DNA of 6,606 nucleotides from Pseudomonadota bacterium (GTDB taxonomy: Bacteria; Pseudomonadota; Alphaproteobacteria; Rhizobiales; Devosiaceae): the NCBI GenBank assembly GCA_023387585.1, contig JAEWHZ010000054.1:1-6606 (forward strand), read 5' to 3'. Shown in pieces: positions 1 to 6,001 of this stretch. The translations under genes were made by a program, and so were the position numbers. Under the pieces are notes generated by a model. That model ran no database searches, was not told the origin of the DNA, and worked only from the letters and a program-made list of their open reading frames with translations. The first letter of the stretch is position 1; each line of letters begins with the position of its first letter.

Positions 1-405
1 CAGTTGCTCGACCGCATGCTCGGCGCCATCGGGCTCGACCGCAGCAATTTCTACATCGTCAACACCGTGCCCTGGCGCCCGCCCGGCAATCGCGAGCCGA
101 CGCCGGAGGAAATCGCCCAGTGCCTGCCCTTTCTGGTGCGCCAGGTGGAGCTCGTCGCCCCCAGCGTCATCGTCACCATAGGGGGGCTGGCGACGCGGCA
201 GGTGTTCGACACCAAACAGGGCATCCTGAAAATGCGCGGGCGGGTCGGCGAGGTCAGCCTCGGCACCCATAGCGCCCCGGCCATCGCCATGCTGCATCCG
301 GCCTATCTGCTGCGCAACCCCGCCGCCAAGGCGCATGCCTGGCGCGACATGCTGCAACTGGCCGAGCTGATAGACCAGCGCGGGGTCGCCCCGAAAAAAG
401 CCTGA
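1..405 (+). CDS. Uracil-DNA glycosylase, family 4 (C-terminal part; 5' end outside window)
   Basis: The enzyme removes uracil from DNA to start base excision repair. The frame is open from the first base, so 134 residues of the C-terminal part are present and the true start lies upstream. The N-terminal GEGPG-type catalytic motif is outside the window. Visible family 4 signatures are the RPPGNR stretch followed by an xPTPEE segment and a Cys (residues 26-41 of the fragment), a hydrophobic strand ending in IGG (about 53-61), an RG turn near 79-80, and the HPAYLLRNP motif with its conserved His at about residue 99. In the thermophilic family 4 enzymes I remember, the residue before RPP is an iron-sulfur ligand Cys; here it is Trp (codon 73-75), while the next ligand Cys (121-123) is kept. 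The family call is firm; whether the cluster is intact cannot be judged from this fragment. Confidence 0.9.
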   Translation, partial: QLLDRMLGAIGLDRSNFYIVNTVPWRPPGNREPTPEEIAQCLPFLVRQVELVAPSVIVTIGGLATRQVFDTKQGILKMRGRVGEVSLGTHSAPAIAMLHPAYLLRNPAAKAHAWRDMLQLAELIDQRGVAPKKA

Positions 406-442
406 GCGTCGCCCCGCTTGCGGTTGACCCTTTTGGCGACGC
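406..442 (+). other. Inverted repeat just after the uracil-DNA glycosylase stop
   Basis: The bases right after the stop codon form a perfect 8-bp inverted repeat, GCGTCGCC (406-413) and GGCGACGC (435-442), with a small CCGC/GCGG hairpin (414-423) nested inside. The T-rich bases (431-434) sit before the closing arm rather than after it, so this is not a classic intrinsic terminator. It could be a weak terminator or just chance pairing in GC-rich DNA. A further short hairpin (CGGAT/ATCCG, 465-478) lies before the next gene. Nothing else is evident in this 97-base gap. Confidence 0.3.
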
Positions 443-452
443 ATCGCACAAA
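424..452 (+). promoter_or_regulatory. Weak candidate promoter for the transporter-led operon
   Basis: A good -35 match, TTGACC (424-429), lies in the only sizeable gap before the transporter gene. At the usual 17-base spacing the -10 position reads CACAAA (447-452), which is poor. The -35 is convincing by itself but the pair is not, so this is a location hint only. The -35 also overlaps the inverted repeat at 406-442. Confidence 0.2.
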
Positions 453-502
453 CACCTCGTGCGCCGGATCGAAATCCGTGCGGCAGGCATTGCGGGTAGG
501 CC

Positions 503-1849
503 ATGAGGTCGGTCGTCAAGATTTACGCCCTGTTCCTGGGTTCGGCGCTGCTGATGTTCGGCGGCGGGCTTCAGGGACTGTTGCTCTCGGTGCGCGGCGC
601 CGAGGAAAGTTTCTCGCTGGTGGCGCTCGGCCTGATCGGCACGGGCTGGTCGGTGGGCTTCATCGCCGGCTCGATCGGCGTGCCCCTGATCGTGCGCAAG
701 GTCGGCCATATCCGCGCCTTCTCGGTCATGGCGGCCATCGGCACCATCACCATCCTGCTCAACCTGTTGTGGATCAACGATGTCGGCTGGATCGTGCTGC
801 GCGCGCTGTCCGGCTTCTGCTTCGCCGGCGCGGCGATGATCGTCGAGAGCTGGCTCAACGAGGTGTCGGACAATCGCAATCGCGGCACGATCTTCTCGAT
901 CTACGTCACCATCAACATGTCGGCCTCGACCATCGGCCAGCTCGCCATGTCGATCACCGGCACCGCCGGCTACCTGCCCTTCGTCATCGGCGCCATCAGC
1001 TTCATCTGTGCCCTGCTGCCGACCGCCCTCACATCGAGCCCGCAGCCCAAGCCGCTCGCTTCCGCCCGGCTTGATATCGGGCTTTTGTACCGCACCTCGC
1101 CGGTGGCGGCGATCGCGGCGCTGTCCTGCGGCATGGCCAATGGCGCCTTCGGCACGCTGGCCCCGGTCTATGGCTATCAGCAGGGGCTCGACGCCGGCGG
1201 CATCGCCGTGCTGTTCGCCACCGCCGCCATTCTCGGCGCGGTGGCGCAGATTCCGGCCGGGCGCCTGTCCGACCACATCGACCGCCGGCTGGTGCTGATC
1301 GGGCTTGCCGGCTCCGCCGCGCTGGTCGGCACGCTGACGCTGATCGTCAATCCCGCCGCCGGCATCCTGATGTATGTGCTGTTCGCGGCCTATGGCTTCG
1401 CCGCCAACCCGCTCTATGCGGTGGCGGTCGCCCATGCCAACGACTTCGCGCGCGACGGCGATTTCGCCAAGGTCGCCGGCGGCATGCTGCTGTTCCTCGG
1501 GGTCGGACTCGCCATCGGACCGGCGCTGGCCTCGGTGCTGATGAGCGTTTTCGGGCCGGTGGCCCTGTTCATGGTCACCGTGACCTTCCACGGCGCGCTG
1601 GCCGTCGCCGCCTGGCTGCGCATGCGGGTGCGCAAATCGGTCGACGCCGCCGAAAGGGCGCCGTTCCAGCCGGTTTCGGACCGCCCGACGACACTCGAAT
1701 CGGTGGTGCTCGACCCGCGCACCGAGCCCGAGCCGGAGGATGTGAGCGAGGCCGAGCCGGAGGTGGAAAGCGCACTTTCCGACGTCACCGGGACGGGACC
1801 GCAGGAAGCGGACAATGAAGGCGAAAGCGATGTTCAAGACCGCAACTGA
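503..1849 (+). CDS. MFS transporter, YcaD-like, with acidic C-terminal tail
   Basis: A 448-residue inner-membrane transporter of the major facilitator superfamily with about 12 hydrophobic segments in two halves; the substrate cannot be told from sequence. The first half has a motif-A-like loop (VRKVGHIRAF, about 64-73) and an ESWLNE segment (115-120) followed by an NRNRG stretch, as in the E. coli YcaD group. The second half repeats motif A as GRLSDHIDRR (253-262). The membrane domain ends near residue 375. A roughly 68-residue tail follows, rich in Glu, Asp and Pro (about 20 acidic against 4 basic residues), probably cytoplasmic and disordered. The ATG at 503 has only a poor, closely spaced purine stretch (GGGTAGG) before it, but the protein start fits the family. 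It is the first gene of a close-packed operon, and its 3' end overlaps moaB. Confidence 0.88.
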   Translation: MRSVVKIYALFLGSALLMFGGGLQGLLLSVRGAEESFSLVALGLIGTGWSVGFIAGSIGVPLIVRKVGHIRAFSVMAAIGTITILLNLLWINDVGWIVLRALSGFCFAGAAMIVESWLNEVSDNRNRGTIFSIYVTINMSASTIGQLAMSITGTAGYLPFVIGAISFICALLPTALTSSPQPKPLASARLDIGLLYRTSPVAAIAALSCGMANGAFGTLAPVYGYQQGLDAGGIAVLFATAAILGAVAQIPAGRLSDHIDRRLVLIGLAGSAALVGTLTLIVNPAAGILMYVLFAAYGFAANPLYAVAVAHANDFARDGDFAKVAGGMLLFLGVGLAIGPALASVLMSVFGPVALFMVTVTFHGALAVAAWLRMRVRKSVDAAERAPFQPVSDRPTTLESVVLDPRTEPEPEDVSEAEPEVESALSDVTGTGPQEADNEGESDVQDRN

Positions 1850-2366
1850 CCCCAAACGCCAATTCGTGCCGCTCGGCATCGGCGTGGTCGTCGTCTCCGA
1901 CACCCGTACGCTCGAGACCGACACCGCCGGCGCGCTGCTGGTCAGCCTGTTCGAAGCCGATGGCCACCGCGCCGCCGGGCGCGTCGTGGTGCCCGACGAC
2001 AGGCAGGCGATCCGCAAGGCGGTCATGGATTTCGTCGCCGACGAGACGGTGCAGGTGGTGCTGACCACCGGCGGCACGGGCTTTTCCGGCCGCGACGTGA
2101 CGCCCGACGCCGTCGAGCCGCTGTTCGACAAGCGCATGGAGGGGTTTTCGGTGCTGTTCCACCAATACAGTGCCACCACGGTCGGCACCTCGACGATCCA
2201 GAGCCGGGCGACGGCGGGGCTGGTGGGCGAGACCTTCGTCTTCGTGCTGCCCGGCTCGCGCGGCGCCTGCCGCGATGCGTGGGAGGGCATCCTGACCCAC
2301 CAGCTCGACTACCGGCACAGCCCATGCAATTTCGTCGAGCTGATGCCGCGCCTCATCGAGCGCTGA
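1815..2366 (+). CDS. moaB: Molybdenum cofactor biosynthesis protein B (MoaB/MogA fold)
   Basis: A cytoplasmic protein of the MoaB/MogA family, which binds molybdopterin; some family members adenylylate it before molybdenum insertion. The 183-residue product has the SDTRT start of the first strand (28-32), the signature TTGGTGFSGRDVTPDA (84-99) and the C-terminal LPGS-RGACRDAWEGIL segment (145-160). A GTSTIQSRA stretch between them and the PCNF near the end are close to E. coli MoaB. Two starts compete. ATG 1815 has AGGAAG 6 bases upstream and overlaps the transporter gene by 35 bases. ATG 1830 has GAAGG 8 bases upstream, overlaps by 20 bases, and drops five residues ahead of the conserved core. 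Either way translation is probably coupled to the transporter gene. A cofactor gene inside a cluster of membrane-protein genes is not explained by any obvious shared pathway. Confidence 0.9.
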   Translation: MKAKAMFKTATDPKRQFVPLGIGVVVVSDTRTLETDTAGALLVSLFEADGHRAAGRVVVPDDRQAIRKAVMDFVADETVQVVLTTGGTGFSGRDVTPDAVEPLFDKRMEGFSVLFHQYSATTVGTSTIQSRATAGLVGETFVFVLPGSRGACRDAWEGILTHQLDYRHSPCNFVELMPRLIER

Positions 2367-2373
2367 CGAGCCC

Positions 2374-3015
2374 GTGACCGACCGGCAGCGGCGCGCGCCG
2401 AGCCCCGTCGAGATCGAGATCGCCGCCATCGATGCGAATGTGCGCGAGGCGGTTGTCGATGCCGACGCCCCGCTCACCGTCAACGCGCTGATGGCGCTGT
2501 TCGGCGGGCACTCCTACAGCTTCATCATCCTCGCCTTCTGCGTGCTCAACATGATTCCCGGCCCCCCGGGCTATGGCGGCATGGTGGCGCTGGTGATCGC
2601 GCTGGTGGCGCTGGCCATGGTGCGGCACCGCCCGGTGCGCCTGCCGCGCCTGATCGGCGAGCGCCACGTGTCGCCGCGCTTCGTCACCCGCATGCTCGAA
2701 AGGCTGGGATGGCTCGCCGGCTTGATCGCGCGGCTCAGCCGGCCCAACATGACCTGGCTGACCGGGCCGCAGACGGCGCGGCCGATCGGCGTGCTGATCA
2801 TGGTGCTGTGCCTGCCGATGATGGTGCCGATCCCGTTCATGAACGCCATCCCCAATGTGGGGCTGACCGTCATCTGCCTGAGCCGGCTCAACCAGGACGG
2901 GCTGGGCGTCCTTCTCGGCATGGCCATCGCCGCGCTCGGGGTGGTGGTCGATACCTGGCTGGTGGTCACGGTGGTCAGGCTGGCGCTGTCGGCCGCAGGC
3001 TGGGGCGGGGCATGA
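2374..3015 (+). CDS. ExoD-family exopolysaccharide synthesis protein
   Basis: A 213-residue integral membrane protein of the ExoD family, named after the Sinorhizobium protein affecting exopolysaccharide production and alkaline tolerance; its biochemical role is not settled. Family marks are the IPGPPGYG motif at the end of the first hydrophobic segment (61-68), the VPIPFMNAIP motif (151-160) and LNQDG (172-176). Each sits beside a hydrophobic segment, and a strongly hydrophobic helix ends the protein (about 178-207). The start is a GTG seven bases after the moaB stop with no strong ribosome binding site, so it probably depends on read-through from moaB. Its stop overlaps the next start in an ATGA arrangement. 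Confidence 0.85.
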   Translation: MTDRQRRAPSPVEIEIAAIDANVREAVVDADAPLTVNALMALFGGHSYSFIILAFCVLNMIPGPPGYGGMVALVIALVALAMVRHRPVRLPRLIGERHVSPRFVTRMLERLGWLAGLIARLSRPNMTWLTGPQTARPIGVLIMVLCLPMMVPIPFMNAIPNVGLTVICLSRLNQDGLGVLLGMAIAALGVVVDTWLVVTVVRLALSAAGWGGA

Positions 3016-4733
3016 GCGCGCCCGGCACTGCCCCCGACACCGGGCGCGAGCCGTGGCCGGCGCGGCTGCTGGACCGCCTGCCGGCGGGCGGGCTGCTGCT
3101 CGGGCTCGTCTTCTTCTCGCTCGCCCTGACGCCGTCGCTGATCCCGCGCCAGTTCCTGATGCAGGGCGTCTTGTGCGGCGCCGCCTTCGCCGCCGGCTAC
3201 GGCATCGGCGTGTCGCTCGAATGGCTATGGGATTTTTTGCAGATCCCGCGCCCGCCGAGGCCGGTGGAGCGGCGGATCAAGTTTTTCGCCATCGCCGGCG
3301 GCGGCATGCTGGCGCTGGCCTTCCTGTGGCTGTCGACCGGCTGGCAGAACTCGATCCTCGTGCTGATGGGACGGCCGGCGGTCGAGACCAACCAGCCGAT
3401 CTTCGTCACCCTGGTCGCCATCGTGCCGGCTATGGTGCTGATCGGGCTCGGGACGCTGTTCGTGTGGGGCGTGCGGGCGGTGTCGCGCCGGCTGCGCCGC
3501 ATCATCCCGCGCCGCGTCGCCTTCGTTGCCGGGGTGATCATCGTCGGGGCGCTGGTGGGCGGCATCGTCGACGGCATCATCCTGCGCTGGACGCTGGCGA
3601 CGGCCGACCGCTTCTATGCCGATCTCGACGCGCTGGCCGGGCTTTATGAGGAGCCGCCGGTCAATCCGCTGCTGTCGGGGAGCGCGCAATCGCTGATCCG
3701 CTGGGAAACGATCGGGCTCGACGCGCGCACCTATGTGCGCTCGGGGCCGACCGCCGCGGAGATCGAGGCGATCACCGAACGGCCGGCGGAACTGCCGCTG
3801 CGCGTCTATGTGGGGCTGCGCTCGGCGGACAGCCCGGAGGCGCGGGCCGAGCTGGCGCTGGCGGAGATGATCCGCATCGGCGCCTTCGAGCGCTCGATCC
3901 TGGTGCTGATCATGCCGGTGGGCACGGGCTGGGTCGATCCGCCGGCCATCGACACGCTGGAGATGCTGCATGGCGGGGACGTGGCGAGCGTCGCGGTGCA
4001 GTATTCCTATCTGACGAGCTGGCTGTCGCTGGTGGTCGAGCCCGAGGTCGGCACGGCGACGGCGCAGGCGCTGTTCACCACGGTCTATCGCCACTGGACC
4101 GGGCTCGACCCCGAAACGCGGCCAAAGCTCTATCTGCACGGGCTGAGCCTCGGCGCCTATGCCTCGCAGGCTTCGGCGACCATCTACGACGTGCTGGCCG
4201 ACCCCTATTCCGGCGCCTTCTGGGTCGGCACGCCCTTCGCGACGCCGGGCTGGCGCTCGGCCACCGCCAGCCGCGAGCCGGGCACGCCGATCTGGCGCCC
4301 GCGGATCGGCAACGGCTCGGTGGTGCGCTTTTACAACCAGACCGGGGGCGGGATCGAGGCCGGGCAATGGGGGCCGCTGCGCATCGTCTACCTGCAATAT
4401 CCGTCCGACCCGATCGTGTTCTTCGAAACCAGCCTGGCCTATCGCGCGCCGCCCTGGCTCTCCGGGCCGCGGCCGCCGGACGTGTCCACGCAGTTCAACT
4501 GGTATCCCGTGGTCACGGCGCTGCAGATGCTGGTGGACATGGCGCTGGCGCAGACCTCGCCGATCGGCTTCGGGCATGTCTATGCGCCGCAGCATTATTT
4601 CGACGGCTGGGTGACGCTGACCGACCCGGCCGGCTGGACGAAGGAGGCGCTTGCCGATCTGCGCGAAAAGCTCAGCCGCACCGGGCCGCGCCAGCTGATC
4701 GAAGGCGGGTGGTTCCGCAGCACGCCTTCGTGA
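3012..4733 (+). CDS. Membrane-anchored alpha/beta hydrolase (Abhydrolase_9 / DUF2319 type)
   Basis: A 573-residue protein with a membrane N-terminal domain and a serine hydrolase domain; substrate unknown. The N-terminal part has about five hydrophobic segments between residues 25 and 192 and the family motif LTPSLIPR (39-46) followed by a GYGIG segment. The hydrolase domain carries HGGDVASVAVQYSYL (320-334), the nucleophile elbow GLSLG with Ser379, and the likely acid Asp466 in YPSDP. The likely base is His522 in GHVYAP; His528 is an alternative. These assignments come from motif order, not structure. The start is ATG 3012, overlapping the exoD stop by four bases (ATGA), with a G-rich stretch just upstream. 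The same frame is open back to 2709, but that stretch lies inside exoD and reads as low-complexity Arg/Ala/Gly, so it is not part of the protein. The tight coupling suggests a joint envelope role with ExoD. Confidence 0.87.
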   Translation: MSAPGTAPDTGREPWPARLLDRLPAGGLLLGLVFFSLALTPSLIPRQFLMQGVLCGAAFAAGYGIGVSLEWLWDFLQIPRPPRPVERRIKFFAIAGGGMLALAFLWLSTGWQNSILVLMGRPAVETNQPIFVTLVAIVPAMVLIGLGTLFVWGVRAVSRRLRRIIPRRVAFVAGVIIVGALVGGIVDGIILRWTLATADRFYADLDALAGLYEEPPVNPLLSGSAQSLIRWETIGLDARTYVRSGPTAAEIEAITERPAELPLRVYVGLRSADSPEARAELALAEMIRIGAFERSILVLIMPVGTGWVDPPAIDTLEMLHGGDVASVAVQYSYLTSWLSLVVEPEVGTATAQALFTTVYRHWTGLDPETRPKLYLHGLSLGAYASQASATIYDVLADPYSGAFWVGTPFATPGWRSATASREPGTPIWRPRIGNGSVVRFYNQTGGGIEAGQWGPLRIVYLQYPSDPIVFFETSLAYRAPPWLSGPRPPDVSTQFNWYPVVTALQMLVDMALAQTSPIGFGHVYAPQHYFDGWVTLTDPAGWTKEALADLREKLSRTGPRQLIEGGWFRSTPS

Positions 4734-4734
4734 T

Positions 4735-4749
4735 GTTCTTGTTATGTTC
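4735..4749 (+). promoter_or_regulatory. SOS box (alphaproteobacterial LexA site, GTTC-N7-GTTC)
   Basis: The bases read GTTC TTGTTAT GTTC, an exact direct repeat with the seven-base spacing that defines LexA sites in alphaproteobacteria. It begins two bases after the hydrolase stop and ends 74 bases before the radical SAM start. It covers the likely -35 element, so bound LexA would block RNA polymerase. An exact eight-base match in a 90-base intergenic region of GC-rich DNA, at the right place, is unlikely by chance. Binding itself is inferred. Confidence 0.8.
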
Positions 4750-4767
4750 CAAGGCAACTGCTAGCCT
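4739..4767 (+). promoter_or_regulatory. Candidate promoter of the radical SAM gene
   Basis: A -35-like TTGTTA (4739-4744) is followed after 17 bases by TAGCCT (4762-4767) as a -10. The -10 is weak by E. coli standards, but the spacing is ideal and the -35 lies inside the SOS box, the usual layout of a LexA-repressed promoter. Transcription would start near 4774, giving a leader of about 50 bases. Confidence 0.5.
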
Positions 4768-4770
4768 GCG

Positions 4771-4809
4771 GAGACGTTGGACCTGACGATTCGTCGGTTT
4801 CGGCGTCTC
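4771..4809 (+). promoter_or_regulatory. Nested inverted repeat in the presumed leader of the radical SAM gene
   Basis: An outer 6-bp pair, GAGACG (4771-4776) and CGTCTC (4804-4809), encloses an inner near-palindrome, ACC-T-GACGA-T-TCGTC-GGT (4781-4798). The outer arm ends two bases before the AGGAG ribosome binding site. As RNA it could fold beside the ribosome entry site and affect translation; as DNA it could be an operator. Short arms make chance pairing possible. Confidence 0.3.
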
Positions 4810-4811
4810 GC

Positions 4812-4816
4812 AGGAG
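4812..4816 (+). promoter_or_regulatory. Ribosome binding site AGGAG of the radical SAM gene
   Basis: AGGAG lies seven bases before the ATG at 4824. It is the clearest Shine-Dalgarno in the window and fixes the start of the radical SAM gene. Confidence 0.75.
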
Positions 4817-4823
4817 ACCATCC

Positions 4824-5972
4824 ATGCCGCTTTATCGCGCGCCTTCGTTCGAAACGCTGGAACGGCTCAGCCGCAGCCGCGACGCCGACCTGGCGCGGCG
4901 CGAGCTGGTCGATCCGCGCCGCAATCGCGGACGCGGGGCGCAGAGCAACGCCACCGGCCGCTTCGAGCGCCACCAGCGCGAGGGGTTCGACGACGGCTGG
5001 TCCAATCCCGACGCGATGCCCGGCTTCGACACCGTGGAGCATATCGAGCGGGCGCGCAGCATCATCACCCGCAATGAGAGCCCCGATATCGGGTTCGACC
5101 GCTCGATCAACGCCTATCGCGGCTGCGAGCACGGGTGCTCCTATTGTTTCGCGCGCCCGACCCACGCCTATCTCGGCCATTCCGCCGGCATCGATTTCGA
5201 GCGCGACATCTACGTCAAGACCAATGCCGTCGAGCTGCTGCGCGCCGAGCTGGCGGCAAAATCCTATCGGGCGAAGCCCATCGCCATGGGCACCAATACC
5301 GATCCCTACCAGCCGGCCGAGCGCAAGCACCGGCTGACGCGCGGCATCCTCGAACTGCTGCTCGAAACCCGCCATCCGGTGCTGATCACCACCAAATCGG
5401 CACTGGTGGTGCGCGATCTCGACATCCTGACCCAGATGGCGAAGCAGGGCCTGGCCTCGGTATCGGTTTCGATGACCTCGATGGACCACAAGCTGAGCCG
5501 CAAGCTCGAGCCGCGCGCCTCCTCGCCGGCAAGGCGGCTGGAGGCGATAAGGCTGCTGGCCGAGGCCGGGGTGCCGGTCGGGGTCAATGCGGCGCCGATG
5601 ATCCCGGCGATCAACGACATGGAGCTCGAGCGCATCCTCGACGCCGCCGCCGCGCAGGGGGCGCAAACCGCCTCGATGATCTTTTTGCGCCTGCCCGGCG
5701 AGGTGCGCGAGGTGTTCCGCGAATGGCTCTTGCGCCATTTCCCCGACCGGGTGCGGCACGTTCTCTCCATCATCCGCGACGTGCGCGGCGGGCGTGACAA
5801 CGATCCGCGATTCGGCACGCGCATGAGCGGGGAAGGCCCCTATGCCCTCTTGCTGCGCCAGCGCTTCGACCTGGCAAAACAGCGCTACGGGCTCGACCGC
5901 AAATTCCCCGCCCTGCGCACCGATCTGTTCGAGCCGCCCCGCCTGCCCTCGAACCAGCTCAGCCTGTTCTAG
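4824..5972 (+). CDS. PA0069-family radical SAM protein (SplB/COG1533-related) with C-terminal clamp-binding-like motif
   Basis: A 382-residue radical SAM enzyme. The motif CEHGCSYC supplies the cluster ligands Cys101, Cys105 and Cys108, preceded by SPDIGFDRSINAYRG and followed by FARPTHAYL, the hallmark of the PA0069 family. Further family stretches are MGTNTDPYQPAE (155-166), TTKS (189-192), LEPRASSP (228-235) and FLRLPGEV (287-294). The family is related to spore photoproduct lyase, but its reaction is not established as far as I know. The three cluster ligands are the only cysteines, so the hydrogen-donating Cys of true spore photoproduct lyase has no counterpart. The protein ends exactly with QLSLF (378-382), matching the sliding-clamp binding consensus QL(S/D)LF. 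The SOS box upstream makes damage induction likely. A DNA repair or damage tolerance role is inference; the family call is firm. Confidence 0.92.
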   Translation: MPLYRAPSFETLERLSRSRDADLARRELVDPRRNRGRGAQSNATGRFERHQREGFDDGWSNPDAMPGFDTVEHIERARSIITRNESPDIGFDRSINAYRGCEHGCSYCFARPTHAYLGHSAGIDFERDIYVKTNAVELLRAELAAKSYRAKPIAMGTNTDPYQPAERKHRLTRGILELLLETRHPVLITTKSALVVRDLDILTQMAKQGLASVSVSMTSMDHKLSRKLEPRASSPARRLEAIRLLAEAGVPVGVNAAPMIPAINDMELERILDAAAAQGAQTASMIFLRLPGEVREVFREWLLRHFPDRVRHVLSIIRDVRGGRDNDPRFGTRMSGEGPYALLLRQRFDLAKQRYGLDRKFPALRTDLFEPPRLPSNQLSLF

Positions 5973-5974
5973 GA

Positions 5975-5990
5975 GTTTGCCTGCGCAAAC
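5975..5990 (+). other. Small hairpin after the radical SAM stop
   Basis: GTTTGC (5975-5980) and GCAAAC (5985-5990) pair perfectly across a four-base loop, starting two bases after the stop. No T-run follows, so it is at most a weak transcript-end structure, possibly working with the larger element that begins 11 bases later. Confidence 0.35.
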
Positions 5991-6001
5991 ACACGCGGGC
6001 C

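Noticed and set aside
418..1074. A 218-codon plus-strand frame overlapping the transporter gene
   Set aside because: The product is Arg/His-rich out-of-frame translation of the transporter gene, with no domain.
254..2290. A 678-codon open frame on the minus strand
   Set aside because: It lies antisense to the transporter and moaB genes, which have clear family motifs. Its product is compositionally biased (Arg, Gly, His, Gln, Asp) with no recognisable domain. Long antisense frames are expected in GC-rich codon-biased DNA.
2709..3011. N-terminal extension of the hydrolase frame to an upstream ATG
   Set aside because: It overlaps the conserved part of exoD in another frame and reads as an Arg/Ala/Gly/Asp-rich shadow. 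The ATGA junction at 3012 gives a start directly ahead of the family's membrane domain.
3225..4757. A 510-codon open frame on the minus strand
   Set aside because: It is antisense to the hydrolase gene, with an Arg/Asp/His/Gln-rich product and no domain; a codon-bias shadow.
4761..5759. A 332-codon open frame on the minus strand
   Set aside because: It is antisense to the radical SAM gene, low in recognisable content and without a plausible ribosome binding site or family match.
4824..5972. Calling the radical SAM protein a spore photoproduct lyase
   Set aside because: The motifs fit the PA0069 branch, there is no donor Cys outside the cluster motif, and the host type is not spore-forming.
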